DNA of 64,000 nt, taken from positions 1 through 64,000 of the forward strand of contig JASANG010003882.1 in assembly GCA_030248215.1 (NCBI GenBank). The letters are read 5' to 3'. Under the pieces are notes generated by a model. That model worked only from the letters and a program-made list of their open reading frames with translations. It had not been told where the DNA came from and searched no databases. Source of the DNA: Enoplolaimus lenunculus (Eukaryota > Nematoda > Enoplea > Enoplida > Thoracostomopsidae). The position numbers and the translations under genes were made by a program. Positions 22,701-37,400 of this stretch are shown here, piece after piece (position 1 is the first letter of the stretch; the number at the start of each line of letters is the position of its first letter).

Positions 22701-25700
22701 TCGAAATAGATCTTAGAGAACCTTATTGTTTTTCGGGTAAATTTCGTCGCCCACACTATGCTTATCAGATGTCATTTATTAGCCGTATATAATAGTCGGT
22801 ATTTTAATTTCCCACCATTGCATTTTTGGGCTCTTCTACACATATTTAATATTATCTGCGGTTTCTAGGCTGCTGAGTTCTGTCACAGCGAATAGCAGAC
22901 GAATACATAAGTTAATTATACCGTTCTGGCAGCGAACGTAAGGAATTCTGCATTATGTGTACACATATATTAATTTATTTTTTCAGCGATGTGAACTATT
23001 TGACGTCATCGGCACCGCCTGCAGCAACAGAATGGCAAGCCATACTTCAAGCGTTAGTTGGACGCCTGCCAGAAGGCCTTTGGAATCTGCTGGGCATTGT
23101 TCGTGAAATGTATCGCCGAGGTGATACAAACGCCAATCAATTGCTTCACATTATAACGCATGAATGCTTGGCGTCTGACCAGGTTAGTGATTATATACTG
23201 TACTGGTTGAGATCAAGATAACTTTTGGTTTTCGGATAGCATACTATTGGGTTCTTAAATTTAAATTCTGGATGAGTTTTTGTTCGTTTCTAAAACACAC
23301 ATAATATGCAAAGCAAATATTGAGTAACTGAACGTTAAAATTATCTGGATATCGTTAATTAAAGTTCTCACAAGCTTGACTAATAAAATTGCACAATTCA
23401 CATTTGTGCACTATAAAACTGCACTACTATTCAATTTGCTTCTCATTTATTATTTGAACACAGTGTTGCTTCGCTAGTCGATACAATGTTCATAGTAATA
23501 AAATAACAAGCTAGTAATACTAACACTTGTGGTTGGCAAGAAGAAAATATGTGGTTAATTTGATTTCCGATTTAAGATATCCTTTGCCTGTCAATGACTA
23601 ACATTTCAAGCTTTTTGAAATGTGTGTTCCTGTCCAGAGGTAACAAAAACAAGAAAAATTTGCTACATAGCATTTGTATATGTGCTTGACTTGCTTTCCG
23701 AGTCAAGGTATCCTATGCTCATCAATGACTAAATTTCTAGCTTTATGAAATGTGTGTTCACTGTCCAGAGGTAACAAAAACGAGAAAAACTTGCCAGTAT
23801 TAGTATGGGTACATCAGTTTCATCAACACATTTATGAGACTGAAGAATATTGCGGACGCATTTGGCTTATATTGAAAATATGTAGAGTATTTGATTTTGG
23901 CTTATTTAGGTTTTGATATGGTGGTATCACACGAAATTTTCACAAATCCTTCAAAGCAACGGGTGCAGTCATCATTTGAGCGGATCGGCAAAAGCGAACA
24001 GTGGGGGCGGAGGTATTGGAAATAACTCAACCACAGCGCAATATTCGTGTGCGTTTTTGTTCGACGAAATTGTTGCGCTTTGGCGTCTTGCTGGTCTAAA
24101 TCCGGCGTTAAGTTTCGATCAACAACTGATACTCGAGTCACAATTGAAAGATTATCACTTGAAAGCGATTGAAAGGGTAACGGATATGCTTATAGGGCGG
24201 TCACGGGGATGTAATATCACTGAAATGTTTGGTATGCACCAAATTTTTAGAAGCAAAATTAAAAAAATTCATACTTGAGTTGCAAAAACATAAATCCTCT
24301 TTACACCGACATAAATTTTTGCGACCGCCAGTAGATATGCAGTATTCTTTTTTGGCGAATTTAATCCTACCCGACACCGGACGGCACCGTGTGGCATAAA
24401 ACCAAATTGCACGGCGTCGGACGACGAAAATTATTGAAAAGTATTGCTTCATCCTAATGGAGGCGTTATAGTTATTTTTTGGAGCAGTCTGGTACCTTCC
24501 TGTGTCCCTCATTGCGCACAGTTGTGCATGGCGACAGATGGCGCCGAACGTCTTGTAAAAATATGCCTAAAACTAAATAAGCATTTCACGTTCTTAGAAA
24601 TAAAATAACCATTTTGATTCACAACAATGCAAAGTTTGGTTGAAACCGTTGTGTTAGCTTTGCCTGCGTTTACAACTATTTTGAAAATGTGAAAACTAGA
24701 TACTGTTTTTGCAAAAAGGGACATTTGACAGCTTTTTAATCCTGACTTGAAGCTAAACGGGGCGGTAGTATTATATTATCTTTTGGATTTTAGATTGAAA
24801 GTTTAGTGTGCAGTGTTGCGGCCGGTGCCGGTCAGTATCATCACAGTGCGAATAATAACAACAACAATAATAATAATTATAATGACAATACGAACAACAA
24901 TAACAACAATAACGCCAGTAATGACAATAACGAAAGCAATAATACAAGCAGTGACAACAGTAACAACGGATTCGCAACTACAAATGTTGTTATTTCGTCG
25001 GGGGCTGCGGCAATGATTCGACTAGCGAAATTACTTTCGCCCGAGCTGTGTCGGTATGATTTAGAAGCATTTCCTGGTTTTAGAATTGCGGTTGAAGCTG
25101 TCCGTTTACGATATTTTTATTTTGAGAAAGGAAATTTTGAATGCCCGGTAGGGTGTAGCTCCGGTAGAAATGGTGCCTACCAGGGAAATAACACTGATGC
25201 GGTAGTAGGAAAACATCGAGAAAGGCAAAGTAGTTCAAAGGACATGCCGGCTAGCAGGGTTATTGCTGGTACAGTAGCTCAAGCCAACTGCGGTGGAAAT
25301 GGTGACCTCGGAGGTGAAAACGGACCAGTACGAAAAGATAAGGGTCTGATTAATGATGTCACGGGAGGAGTTGGTCGAAAAAAGGCAAAGGATTCTGGGG
25401 TGTTTAAATCAAGCGTCGAGGTCTGGTCAAAGAATACTGTCTCGCTTGGTGATATAGACGCTAAAAGGGACGTGATGGAGAGTGTCGGATCTACTGGAGG
25501 TACAGGCAAGATACTGTATTTTGTTGACTTTAAAGCTTATAGTTAGCATCGGAAGTTTGTCTGAAGTTACACGCAACTTACTGTATTCAATTTGGCTATT
25601 CGGTGGCGTATTTTAGAGCAGAAACTCGGTATTTTTTTAATATCACGCCGAACTGGGATATACTCTATTATCCCATATTAATGTGGCTTAAAATTTGTAA

Positions 25701-28431
25701 TTATTTAGACCATCAGTATGACAAGGATTATTAGATCCTAGGCATTGTTTTAATAATATGTGTTTGCCAATGTTTTGAAGATTATTGTTTACCAAAGTAT
25801 TTTGTTGTTGATACTACGCTAGGGGTGAGTTCGCCGAATGTCGAGGTTCGTGTTCCGATTGACGAAATTGAACAGCTCTATTTGTTTCACTCTGAAGATA
25901 CTGTAACGGTAAAAGTTACTCAAAATACAACTTAACTTATTATTGTTGTTTTGTCTTTTACTGAAATATAGAGTAGTGGTGTGTAATTTTTTTAGCCAGC
26001 ATGACAACTGTTTCGATCAGTCCCATTCGCAATTTTTTAAATAAACTGAAATATAACGTTTTTGATGAAAATACAATGGTTAGGTTTCCGACAAGGATTA
26101 AGATAAGTCATGCATAAGTAATTACTTAAGGTGCTGACGTAAGTACATTGAACTTCTTAAGCAAAACCAATTAATGTCAATTTCTAGCCATTGTAACATG
26201 GTAGGAAGGTAGCCATAACTTTGCTTTTTATTAAGAAGACTCCATGCGCGTGCAATCTCAATTAGGACAAAGTTAATACGTATGAACTGGTATTCTGAAA
26301 CAAATTAATTTTGGTCAGCGAAATTGGAATCTACTTTGCTTAAGAACCCTTTTAAAACCAATTAGGTAAATAATTATTTTTCACTACTGAAGTATGAAGT
26401 TATGCTGAAATGTTTCACAAATTTAGTGAACGAAATTATTACTCACAACGCAAATTAATTTCCCAGTGTACAATAGCAAGTAAAAAATACCCGAGCCGGC
26501 TTTAAGGCGTGGTTAAAAAGTCGAATCGAACGTAACCAAAGCTTTTAGATTTTTTAAATTCGATCCTTGCGTCATTCATGCTCAATGGATTCTTTTTAAA
26601 CTTATTCAACTTCTCAAAACTTTTAAACCTGCCCCCCAACCCGAAATTTTTTTCCTAAATTTAAATTCTAATGGTGTCGCTTATGAAAAATTCTCGCCTC
26701 CGAAACTATTTTCTGTCTACGCCAGTGTACACAGACGCGTCAGTAGTTAACTACTATTTTACTTCCGTATAATTTCAGTATTTTTGCAGCAGTCTCTACG
26801 TTAACTCGTAAGCGTTTTAGGAAAAAGCCGAACGTACCGAACTGAAACCAGTGAAATCGGTTGACGTAGTGATGGATGAGTACGCTAAATTGGACATTAC
26901 GTGCGATCCCATAGAGGTTAGTTTGTCAATCGGGCATAGGGTTTCACCGTAAGTCTTGTTCCTGTTGAAATTTTTGGAAAAATTCAATTCTTGATCCTGC
27001 TACTGTTTGCGTTGAAATAGAGTTCTGATTAATGCAAATCTGTGTTGCGATGTAAATTTTATGTTACTTTTGATTTGAGGATCGGGTAAAATTAGCTAGA
27101 CAATTCATGTCCATGCCCGTGTTAGTGAAGTTAGCTACAATAGGGTATTTTCTTACAGCTGCGTGCCTGTGTTTTTAAGCATATAAGTTTTTTTTGACAT
27201 CACATGTTACTTCTTTTACCGAGGTCTTGTAGTCCTATTATTTGGTGGGGAGCATATTTCAAGTCGTCTTCCACACTTGTTCTATTCTTTTCGGTTCAGG
27301 CCCTCCTATATGAAGTTATAGGTCAGTGGGAAAGTAATGTAAACCTATGTGTATATACAAAGTTATTTATGTATTTTAAATTTTTAGATAAAATTTGCAC
27401 GCGCTGAAGGCATTTATACGCATGGATGTTTGCAACAAGCGCGTATACTTGCGATTGACTTAGCTCACGACTTAATTCAAAATCCGCCCAATTTAATGAT
27501 TGAAATACCGCCGCCCATTTCCGTTGGACCCGGAGGTGGGCTGGCTGGTGCAAACGGAACTGTAGCTAACAACATCAGCGGCGCTGTTCCTAGTAGCAGT
27601 GCAAATTTAGCCAGTAAGCAATCGAATCAGGCAAACGCAACGCCGAGTAAGTAGCGTTTTATCAATAATTTTGTCAACAGTGCCACAAAACCTCTTATGA
27701 AGTTATTTTTATGTTCCATTTATTCGAAAGTGACTTGTTAAGCTACAACTGTACGTGTTTTTTTCTTGTGGATTATTTGACAATAATTTGGCCAATAGTG
27801 TCACAAAGTATTTGTTTGCGCGAAGTTAACGTGAAAATTACTTCATTATTAATTTTAAGGTTTTTCGTTATAGCCCAACGGTACTAAATTTCAATGGATG
27901 TAGTGTGAAATGGTCAATACCTCTGCGATGATAGGATGGCAGGGTGGGGTGCGGCTGTGTTGAAATTCGTAATATGTATAGTTTTTAATTGGTAGTATTT
28001 TATAGCTTGGGTGGCTAGTACATAAATATCATTTAGAAGACATAAACGTTTTCAATTATTAGAATGAATTGCACTTTTGTGTTTCGTTTGTATTTGTTTA
28101 CAGGACGCAAAAAGAAACGCACTCTTGACGCTCCAGTGTTCTTGCATCCATTGGCGTTTCGTGTTAGCAATTTAGCAAGCGCTGTAAGTTGAATGACAAT
28201 AGTACTCGTAGCATACGTATTTTTGCACCAGTTCAGTGTAGAAAAAAGTACCAGTACACCACACAGTGCTCTTCTTAAACTGCTAAAATTGCATATGCAC
28301 ATAGCAGGCATGGGTGGAAAAGCCTATATTTTATTTGTTTACAGTCATTGTATGGTTACTCAGATAGATTGATAGATTGATAAATTGATAGATTGATAGA
28401 TTGATAGATAGAATCGATAGAATCGATAGAT

Positions 28432-28463
<32 letters not shown>

Positions 28464-31400
28464 AGATTGATAGATTGATAGATTGATAGAGATAGATTGA
28501 TAGAGATAGATAGATAGATAGATAGGTAGGTAGGTAGGTAGGTAGGTAGATAGCTGTATTTGATAGATATCTCGCCACGGCATTCGCGTAGGCTGAAACA
28601 ATTTTGTCCATTGTGACATGCATTCCGGTTAATAGGTGTTTTTGTATATTTAGCTGACACTTTGCGTAATTATGTGTAGTTTTTCCATATTTTAGACGCT
28701 CAAGAAAGCTGCGTTTTTATGCTCAGTTTTGTCAGAAGATCCATGTTATCACAGTTTAGCGTTCAAAGTTGGCATAGTTGGTCTAGAAACGCCACGACAA
28801 CCTGCTGCCACTAAATTTTTAGAGGTACGATTTTGGTTGATTTTGTCAAATCAATTTTCTATTCCGCGTTAACTATATTGGGCCTGCCTAACGCTAAACC
28901 TAAACTTAATCGTAAGCTAGGTATAAGCCTAATCCGTAGCCTAAGCTTTCTAATCCGTAGCCTAAGCTTTCAGTTTCTTAGTCCCCTGTGTGCCATTGGG
29001 TAGGAATTAACATGGCCAATATTATCATTTCTGTGGCACCATGGGCATAACCAGGATTTTGGAAAGGTTGGGTTTTATGTTCTATAAAAATTTTGAAGGG
29101 AGCTTTTTGTGTTACCAACTGAAAGAATTCTTAAAAGCCAAAGGATAATAGTCCTAAAGGTTGTTTGTCCCTTAAACTCCACACCATGAGCTATGCTCTT
29201 GTGTGATACGTGTTATTTGTTCTATAACATGCCCCGCAGTATTTTAAAATTGGTTCGCACGATACTTTACACATTTCGAGCAAGTGTCGTGGTTCAAACC
29301 TATGGCCGTATTCTCAAATATGTGTAGTAATTATCGCCAGTTACTGAAAGTTGGTGTACCTTTCTAACCAATAAATGATGTGGTTTTTCATTTAACACAT
29401 TTTTTGCGTTTAATTGAGCATGCATTTGTGCAGATTTTGAGATACGCAATACGGCCACAGTTAGTTTGTTGGAAAATCATTTACTATCTGGTGATAGGCG
29501 CTACAAACGGTTGAAAATTCGGCTTCTTGTTACGTTTACCCCGGAAAGATTACGCTAGCGTGATTTTTCTGAGGAAAATATTTTCTGTGACAGGGTTTTA
29601 ATAGGTTCAACTGAATCAGCAAGAAGCTTACTTGGTTGAGCTGTTAAAGCGACTACCGTTAGGTGCCGAAGAAATGACAATTATCCGAGATATTGCGACA
29701 CGATTTGCCAAAGGTATGAGAGACCCTAAGTAGTTTTTCTAAAAGTCTGTGTCAAAATTTACCCTAATATCTTTATATTTAGCGAAAAAAATGATTAAAG
29801 TCCGTTACAATTTATATAACGGCACAAGGCGAAGATGTAGACATTCGCCGTAAAAGATGTCACCTTTTACTAATGTACATACGGACTAATGGAAGAAATT
29901 GTAGTCAGGGTATAACGGGATACCACAAATTACGCGAGTCGAGCCGCGTATTTAAGGGCATATTTTGATAAACATTATAACTTAGTTACTCCGGTTTACG
30001 ATTACCTGCTTGTTTTGTTATAATTTTGTTCCGTACAAGAGTTTTGGTATTTACTATGTTTCTCAGTAAACTGATTTCTGTAATTTCAAACAAAAGTCAC
30101 AGCGAAACATGATTTTCGTTATAAATCATAATTTAATATAAAGTCATGTTATACTTTACAACGATAAATATTCAGCAATGGCGAATCCCGGAGGCGGATG
30201 TCTATTTTCGGAGCTGAATATTAGTTTGCACTCTAATAATATTGTTTACACCATTGGCCCAGTTATTATAGGACATTATGTCAAAAATGTTCAACCAGTA
30301 ATACCGTATAATTTGGCGCATTATGTTTTCGAAGCGTTAACCGGCTGTCTAACATATACTGATCCTACTCTGACAGCGCGATATATGCTCGCACAATCCA
30401 CAAGCACTGACCCACAACTTGGGTTTGATGCAGCTGTTGCGGTGCTTGGTACGTCAGCTATTTTAGCGGAGTATCCTATTAATTTGGAAATATAGGATGT
30501 TTTCAGCGACATATTTAAGTGTTTCTCGTGGAAGGACTCTATACACCGATAAAACCAATACTTATGAAAATATAATGCACTCAAATGCTCAACATGCTAA
30601 GCGTGTAGCTAACTAATTTTAAAGTGTTCCAATTTCTAAACGCTATTTAAGATTTTCATGCTCGAAAACCCTGAAAGCAACAGCGAAAACGCTCATAAAA
30701 TGACATTTCCTAACTCAACTGCCATAATTGGCATAGCTATTAAAATGATGCTTATTAGATATAAGCAGGGTGCAAAGTGGAACTGGATTATATCGGGATC
30801 GGATGTTTGTAACCCTAACAATTATTTAAATTAGCTTACTGCTAGTAAACGGCTTATAATTTTAAACCGCAATGCCAGGTTAACACCCCATTATTATAAA
30901 CTTTTAAACAAGAAAGGCTTATCAAACTCGGTTCATCTGTAGTTTTTGACATTCTCGTCGGACGTACTGGCGTAAAGACATTCACTTTTGGACTCTTCGC
31001 GAAACTTCGAGCTTCGCTCATATGTTTGCAAACAGGCGGACGAAGTGACATTGTTGAACTAAAACCTCTGCATAGAAGTGTAGGTTAAGTTAAGTTCTGG
31101 AAATAAGCAAAACTTCGGACAGCATCAGCTACGAAACGCTGTACAATAGACTTGTATAGCTACGTAACTCTAAGAAACGAGTAAGTACTACGGCTAAATT
31201 TCCACTGGTTATCGAATTGTGGTTTAATGACTATCTACCGCAAAAAGGTAACTTGTAGTTTTATTTTTATTTAATGTACAGATGTCATTATTTATATTTG
31301 GTTTTGTTATTTATTTTGATTTTGCGAAGGTTTAAATATTTCAGGTTTGAAGTTTTTCGTCTCCGAAGCGGATCATCCATTACTTTGCGAAGGACTTCGC

Positions 31401-34400
31401 CGGCAGCGTGGTGAATTAGCATTGGCGTTGCTTGTCAAATACAAAGACCAAACTGATAAACTCGCGCTGGTAAAAGTCTAAAATACTGTTGGCACGAATT
31501 TTGGTGTCGGCCCACATTGTGAGCTGTTTAGCTTGCAACAGGGCACAACCGGAATTTCTGTTCCGGTTCCGGCATTTTTTCACCTCTGATATTAAAATTT
31601 GGTCGGTGGAAATTAAGATATTTTAGTAAATAATGACGTTAGAAATTAAATAGATTTTCATTAGTATAGTATGCAAATCTTGACAATCTCCGAAAATAAG
31701 CCATCGAAGGTAGATTTCGCTTCTGTGGATTATGGAGATCTAAAATGCAGCAGATAAAGTGAATACCTATCTCCAACTAGGGTTATTTCTCCAATTATAT
31801 TACAAAAAGAAAATAAAATGAATTTTTCGGTGGCATGTATTTTTCATTTTCCAGTTCCGTTTCCTGTAATTTTTTCAAGTTCCGGTTCCGGTAAATTGTA
31901 ATCTCGGTTGCAACCTGCAGCCAATATAATGTGACTTTCTATAATTATCGGTGAAATTTCCTTGAAGTGTACATGACAAGCATGTGTAATATTTTACATG
32001 TTGTGCGCAAATAATTAGCAAACCGCGCGAGCGAACGTAGCGAGCTACAAACAAGTCGAATTCTAAATTTTAAAGGTGCTAAAACTGTCTATTTTGTACT
32101 TTCTGTAAACATCTGAACGGGTATAATACATTTCTGTATAGTACGTATATTCTCTCTGATACTGCTGACCCAGGTTAGATTTTTTACCGGAGTTGGGGCT
32201 CGGCCTTGGGCACCTCTACATCGTTATGTGCGTTTGAATATTAATTGACCAAAGCGCAGTTCCGAGCTAAAGTTGAAGTTTTGCGAACCGTTTTATGTCT
32301 TGTACTGGGGATCAAAAGATGGATGTCCGTCCATCTGTTCGCAAGACGAGAATCTCAGAAACCGCTTTACCGATTTTGATAAACTTTTTCTGTTCGAAAG
32401 CTTATTATTCTGGTGCGTTAATTCGCATTGGGTTACAAAATTGTAAGCAGTGTATTAGGTACCGGTGTGCAACCGGAGATGAAAAATGCCAATGCTAGAG
32501 CGAGATCAACAGAATAAAATGATGTTTAGCAGGGTACGACCGGATATTAATTTACCGGATATGGATATTAAATTTTTACCAGAACAGGAACAGTGTAACA
32601 ACGGTAAAGTATTTACGGTCGGCACTCCAAGGAATGCCTTCCAATACTGCCGGTTACCTAAGCACACAACTAATCAACCCTTAGTTAATTCCCCAAAATT
32701 CACAAGTAGCTTTGACACGCTTATCCACAAAATTCTCAATTTGCAAACTTAACCCACAGCAGGGTTATAACTACTTTAGAAATAAACACGTTACCCGAGG
32801 GCAAATTAGAATACTCGTATGTCGGTCAGGACTATCACACCAGAGCTCACAGTATATTCACTAGGCCGCGATGCGGCTCAACTATTATATTCGCAGAAAA
32901 TCGGTCTCAGACCTTTAGGTCCGTAAAACTTAGGCTCAACAGCCACAATAAAACACAAGTTACGTCCGCTATACCGTGAAAATCGTAAAAATTAAGCCGG
33001 CAGCACTTTGCTGCAAAACTATCGACTGAGTCCCAAACAGCGAGCTCTAAACTAACTCCAGCACTCCAGCAGCACTTGGCTGCAAAACCAGAACTGACAC
33101 ACTTTGAGCTTGAAACCACCACTTTTATACTCATAATTTGAAAGGTTACCTAAATTCAAAGAATTCGAATAAATTGTTAAAAATAATACAGGAATTCAGA
33201 AAAAACAACGTTTCAGGATTTCTAAACTTTAATTTTACTTCAATTTGGCAGAAAAACTTGTTTTGTCTTAAAATCTAAGTTTTTATAACCTTTTCTGAAC
33301 TTAAAATTTTAGAGAAATTCGCAGAAATTTTGATGTTTAGACTCAAATTTAAATTTTTAAAACAAAATTTAAACTAAAAGTCCCAAAGTTTCAACAAAAA
33401 GTGATGTGTTGTTTTAAAACTCGAAATTAAAACAAATTAAGTTCCAAGAATTGTTCCTCTAATATTCTTCCGAAGGTGGTAAACTTTAAGTTCAATTTTC
33501 ACAGAAATAGAAAATGGAGCATCCAAAGTAAAACAATAGTTTTAAATTTCCGTTATTCGAATTCTTTTCTCTTTACCCTGTCATCTGCAACTTCATCTCG
33601 CACGACCGTATTAAACTATACATTGGGCTCAAAGCAGTTCATTAAAATCAATGCAAACTAAAAGGACTACCGTCATTGCATATGTATTCTATGCTATATA
33701 TATTCTACATGTGCAAACACGTGCTCACTGTATCAACCTACGCCGAGATATAAAACAATGTATTAGCCGCATTGTGGCAAATATTTTCGTGCATTGCACA
33801 CAAAAAACAAAACAGACCAGAACCAACACCCAACAACAACAACAACAACAACAACAGTGATACATGTTTCAAAAATAAACCACAAAAATAAGTAAAAGGG
33901 GGTAGATACACTATGCATGATTATCCCCTTCATAACAACAGGATACCGGATATTGTATATATTGAAATAATGTATGTTTAAAGTGATCAGGGTTTTCGTC
34001 TGTTATAAACTTTATTGAGCGAAGCGAAACTCCAAGCGAAGCTCGGAGTTTGGCGAAGTGTTTTATGTTTTGTACTTGGGAGTCGAAAGGTGGATGTCCG
34101 TCTGTCCGTCCGAAAAGAATCTCAGGAACGGCTGAACCGATTTTGATAAACTTTTTTTGTTTGAAAGCCAATTATCTTGGGGTGTTAACCTCGCATTGGG
34201 GTTTTAAAATTTTAAGCCGTTTATCAGCTACAGGCAGGGTGCAACCGGAATTACAATTTACCGGAACCGGAACCGGAATTTGAAAATTTTAAATGCATTT
34301 CACCAAAAATTTCATTTTAATCTTATTTTTTGCTCTATTATTTGTGAAATAACCTTAGTCGAACATAGGTATTTATTTTATTTGTTGTATTTTAGATTTT

Positions 34401-37400
34401 CATCATCGACTGAAGTGAAATCCACCATCAATGGCTTATATTCGAAGTACAGGTGGCTTTCAAAAGAGATTCTTAAAAATTAGCAAAGTTAAGAAAACGT
34501 CCAAATTTTAACACCGGAATTTTTAAATCCGGTAAAAATTTACCGGAACCGGTACCGGAAGGTGAAAAAATGCCGGAACCGGAACCGGAATTCCGGTTGC
34601 ACCCTGGCTACAGGCTAATTTGCATAATTGATTAAACCTAAATTAGGACTTTCCACAATATTTCACTAAATATTACAGTTAGAAGCAATCTAATTTTAGC
34701 ATTAAAGGGTTTTTGGGTGCGAGGAGTCCGCGTAGACTGTTTACAAACCTCCAAAACCGATAATTGAGCAGTTAGCTAACAGATAATTTGCATATTAGCA
34801 TAGTTTATAAGGCTAAATTAGGACTTTTTACAATATTTGACTAATTATTAAGGTTAAAAGCAATATAATTTCAGCACTAAAGGGTTTTCGGGTGCGAAGA
34901 ATTTGAATAAATAGTTTACAAACATCCAAAACCGATAATTGAATAGTTAGCTAATAGCTAATTTGCATATTAGCTTAATTGACAAGACAAAACTAGGACT
35001 TTTTAAATTATTGCAAAAATTATTAGGGTTTACTGAAGGTTTTTGGGTGCGAGGAATCTGAATAAATTGTTTACAAATCTCCAAAACCGATAATTGAATA
35101 GTTAGCTAATAGCTAATTTGCATATTTGCTTAATTGACTATACAAAATTAGGAGTTTTTAAATTATTCCAAAAATTATTAGGGTGGCTGAAGGGTTTTTG
35201 GGTGCGAAGAATCTGAGGAAATTGCTTACAAACCCCCAAAACCGATAAATTAATAGTTAGCTAATAACTAATTTGCATATTACCTTAATTGCTTACGTGT
35301 GTTCGAGCTTCGCTCAATAAATGTAGTCCCACTACGACTGGTAATAGCTGCTGATATACTGAAATATGTAATACAAAAATGCGTTTAACTCTCACACGCT
35401 TAAGTTAAAAACAGCTAAAACGTATCGAAACTTGAACTTCTTGAATTGCCCAGAAATGTAATCGCAGCCAGATATTAAAGACGCTTACTTGTAAAAAGCA
35501 TTTTATGATATTCGTCACCACAACCGTAAATATCCGGTATCGGGTAGGTTTAAACCGGATACCGGTACCGGATCCTGATGTCAGTTTTTGCCGCATAATA
35601 AACCGGAACCGGATATCCGGTCGCACCCTAATGTTTAGCTAGCTATTTTAGCAAATATCTGTATGGTGTTGTTAAACCTTTTGATTTTACTCTTTTTACG
35701 AAATCTCTGCAATTTTGCCTTAGATTTGTACCAAAAGTTGAAATAAAACGCAGCAAACAAAAAAATTGTGTAAGCTATTCAAAATTTCACTACCGAAATT
35801 ACCGGAACCTCCAGCAGAAACTCTACCAGAGTCGGAGCCGAAGTGAGATTTCCGATTTTACCCTGTTAGCTACGCGCTAAATTGTATAATTGGTTAAGCC
35901 AAAATTAGGCTTTTTAAATTAATTCAATCAATTTTTTATTAGATTACAAGTGAATTGTTTATGAACCTCGAAAATAGATAAACGAATAGCTAGCTTCTAT
36001 CTAATTAGTATAATAGTTGTGCCGATTATGACAATTGAGTTGGGAATTGTCGTTTTTAAGCGTTTTGCGCTTTTGGCTTTAGGGTTCCAGACGTGAAAAA
36101 ATTTAAATATAGCGTTTAGAAATTGGAACATTTCAAAATTAGTTAGCTACTCGATAATTAGTATGTTAGGTGTGTGAGCTGTGATAATAATGCTATTGTC
36201 TTATACCCACGGGTTTACAATAGATACAGTTGAGTGTTGTTTGCCATAGGGTATTTGACCATGTGGAACATAAATGTTATTGTGATTAAAACTGTTGACC
36301 GGTGCAAATTAGGTACTCCATAATTAGGCTTTGTAAGCTTATAACATTCAACTCGCCTAGAATACAAGACTAATTACAAAAATTAGTATGTCCTAGTTTC
36401 GCTCAATACATGTAGTACCAGTACGACTGGTTTTAGATTATGGACCGTTTACTGGACAGCGATATGCATACGCTGTATAAACATCAAAAAAGTAACGCGT
36501 CATACTATATCAATCACACAAACAATGGTCAGACCATAAGTTTGTTACCGCAAGTAACAGAACTTGATGAAACCGGAACTGGAAGTACCAGTGCAGCGGC
36601 AACAACAGCAGTAGTATCGAAGGTGTCGCAGAATTCAATGACAAGGCGCGCCAAAGAGACTGCTGAAAATCGGTCGATTCCAGAGCACCGCGAGATTCCA
36701 CTGCATAAAAGACACGAATTGGATGGTGGTGGTAATAGTAGTAGTGGGGTTTGCGCTGAGGAGAATAGTTGTGGTAATGGTGTAATTGCACGGATTATTA
36801 ATCGATCGGTGTCGTGTACGACGGACGCTTCTGGTAAGTATTGTTGATCGGTGTCATGTACGGCGGGCGCTTCTAGTAAGTCTTGTTGAGAAGGAAAGGT
36901 GAAATAATGGGGTTTTCTTATGGGAAAGTGACTAGGTTTTGTCGCCAAATACATGGTTGGAAACAGGAGGCAAAGACTTTGACAGTCGTGAACCACGAAA
37001 AAGATTCAGACGTCGTTCAGCACTTTTAGGCTTTAAAAACTTAGTTTTGGGCATCCACTATCTAGTGCAATTTTTTGTGTAATTTTCAGTTGTAATGTAG
37101 TGGATAAGCGTGTAAAGTGTTACTTCCTTTATATTATGACCGATCTGACATGGTTGCGCGGAATTTTATAAAAATGCGTAATTTTCTCGGTGAATTTACC
37201 TCCCTCCCGCGCTCAAGAATCCCCATTGGTTTTCAACAGGGCGGCTTAAGGAACATTAATGTTTATTTTCAGCGTCATGCGGTAACGGCGGTGCCAGCAG
37301 TATACTTTTGCGTAGTTTGTCCGGAGCAAGTATTTCAAGCAATTTTAGTTTTGACGAACGCGACTCTGAACTGGATCAGTCGTCTTTGAACGAATTTGTT

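Noticed and set aside
25500-25546. Continuation of exon 11 to a stop at 25546 as an alternative C-terminus
   Set aside because: Strong homology resumes downstream in exons 13-32 and phases agree with splicing at 25499.
28331-28660. Minus-strand open frames rich in Ile, Tyr, Leu and Ser
   Set aside because: They lie in a GATA/GATT microsatellite inside a ZSWIM8 intron.
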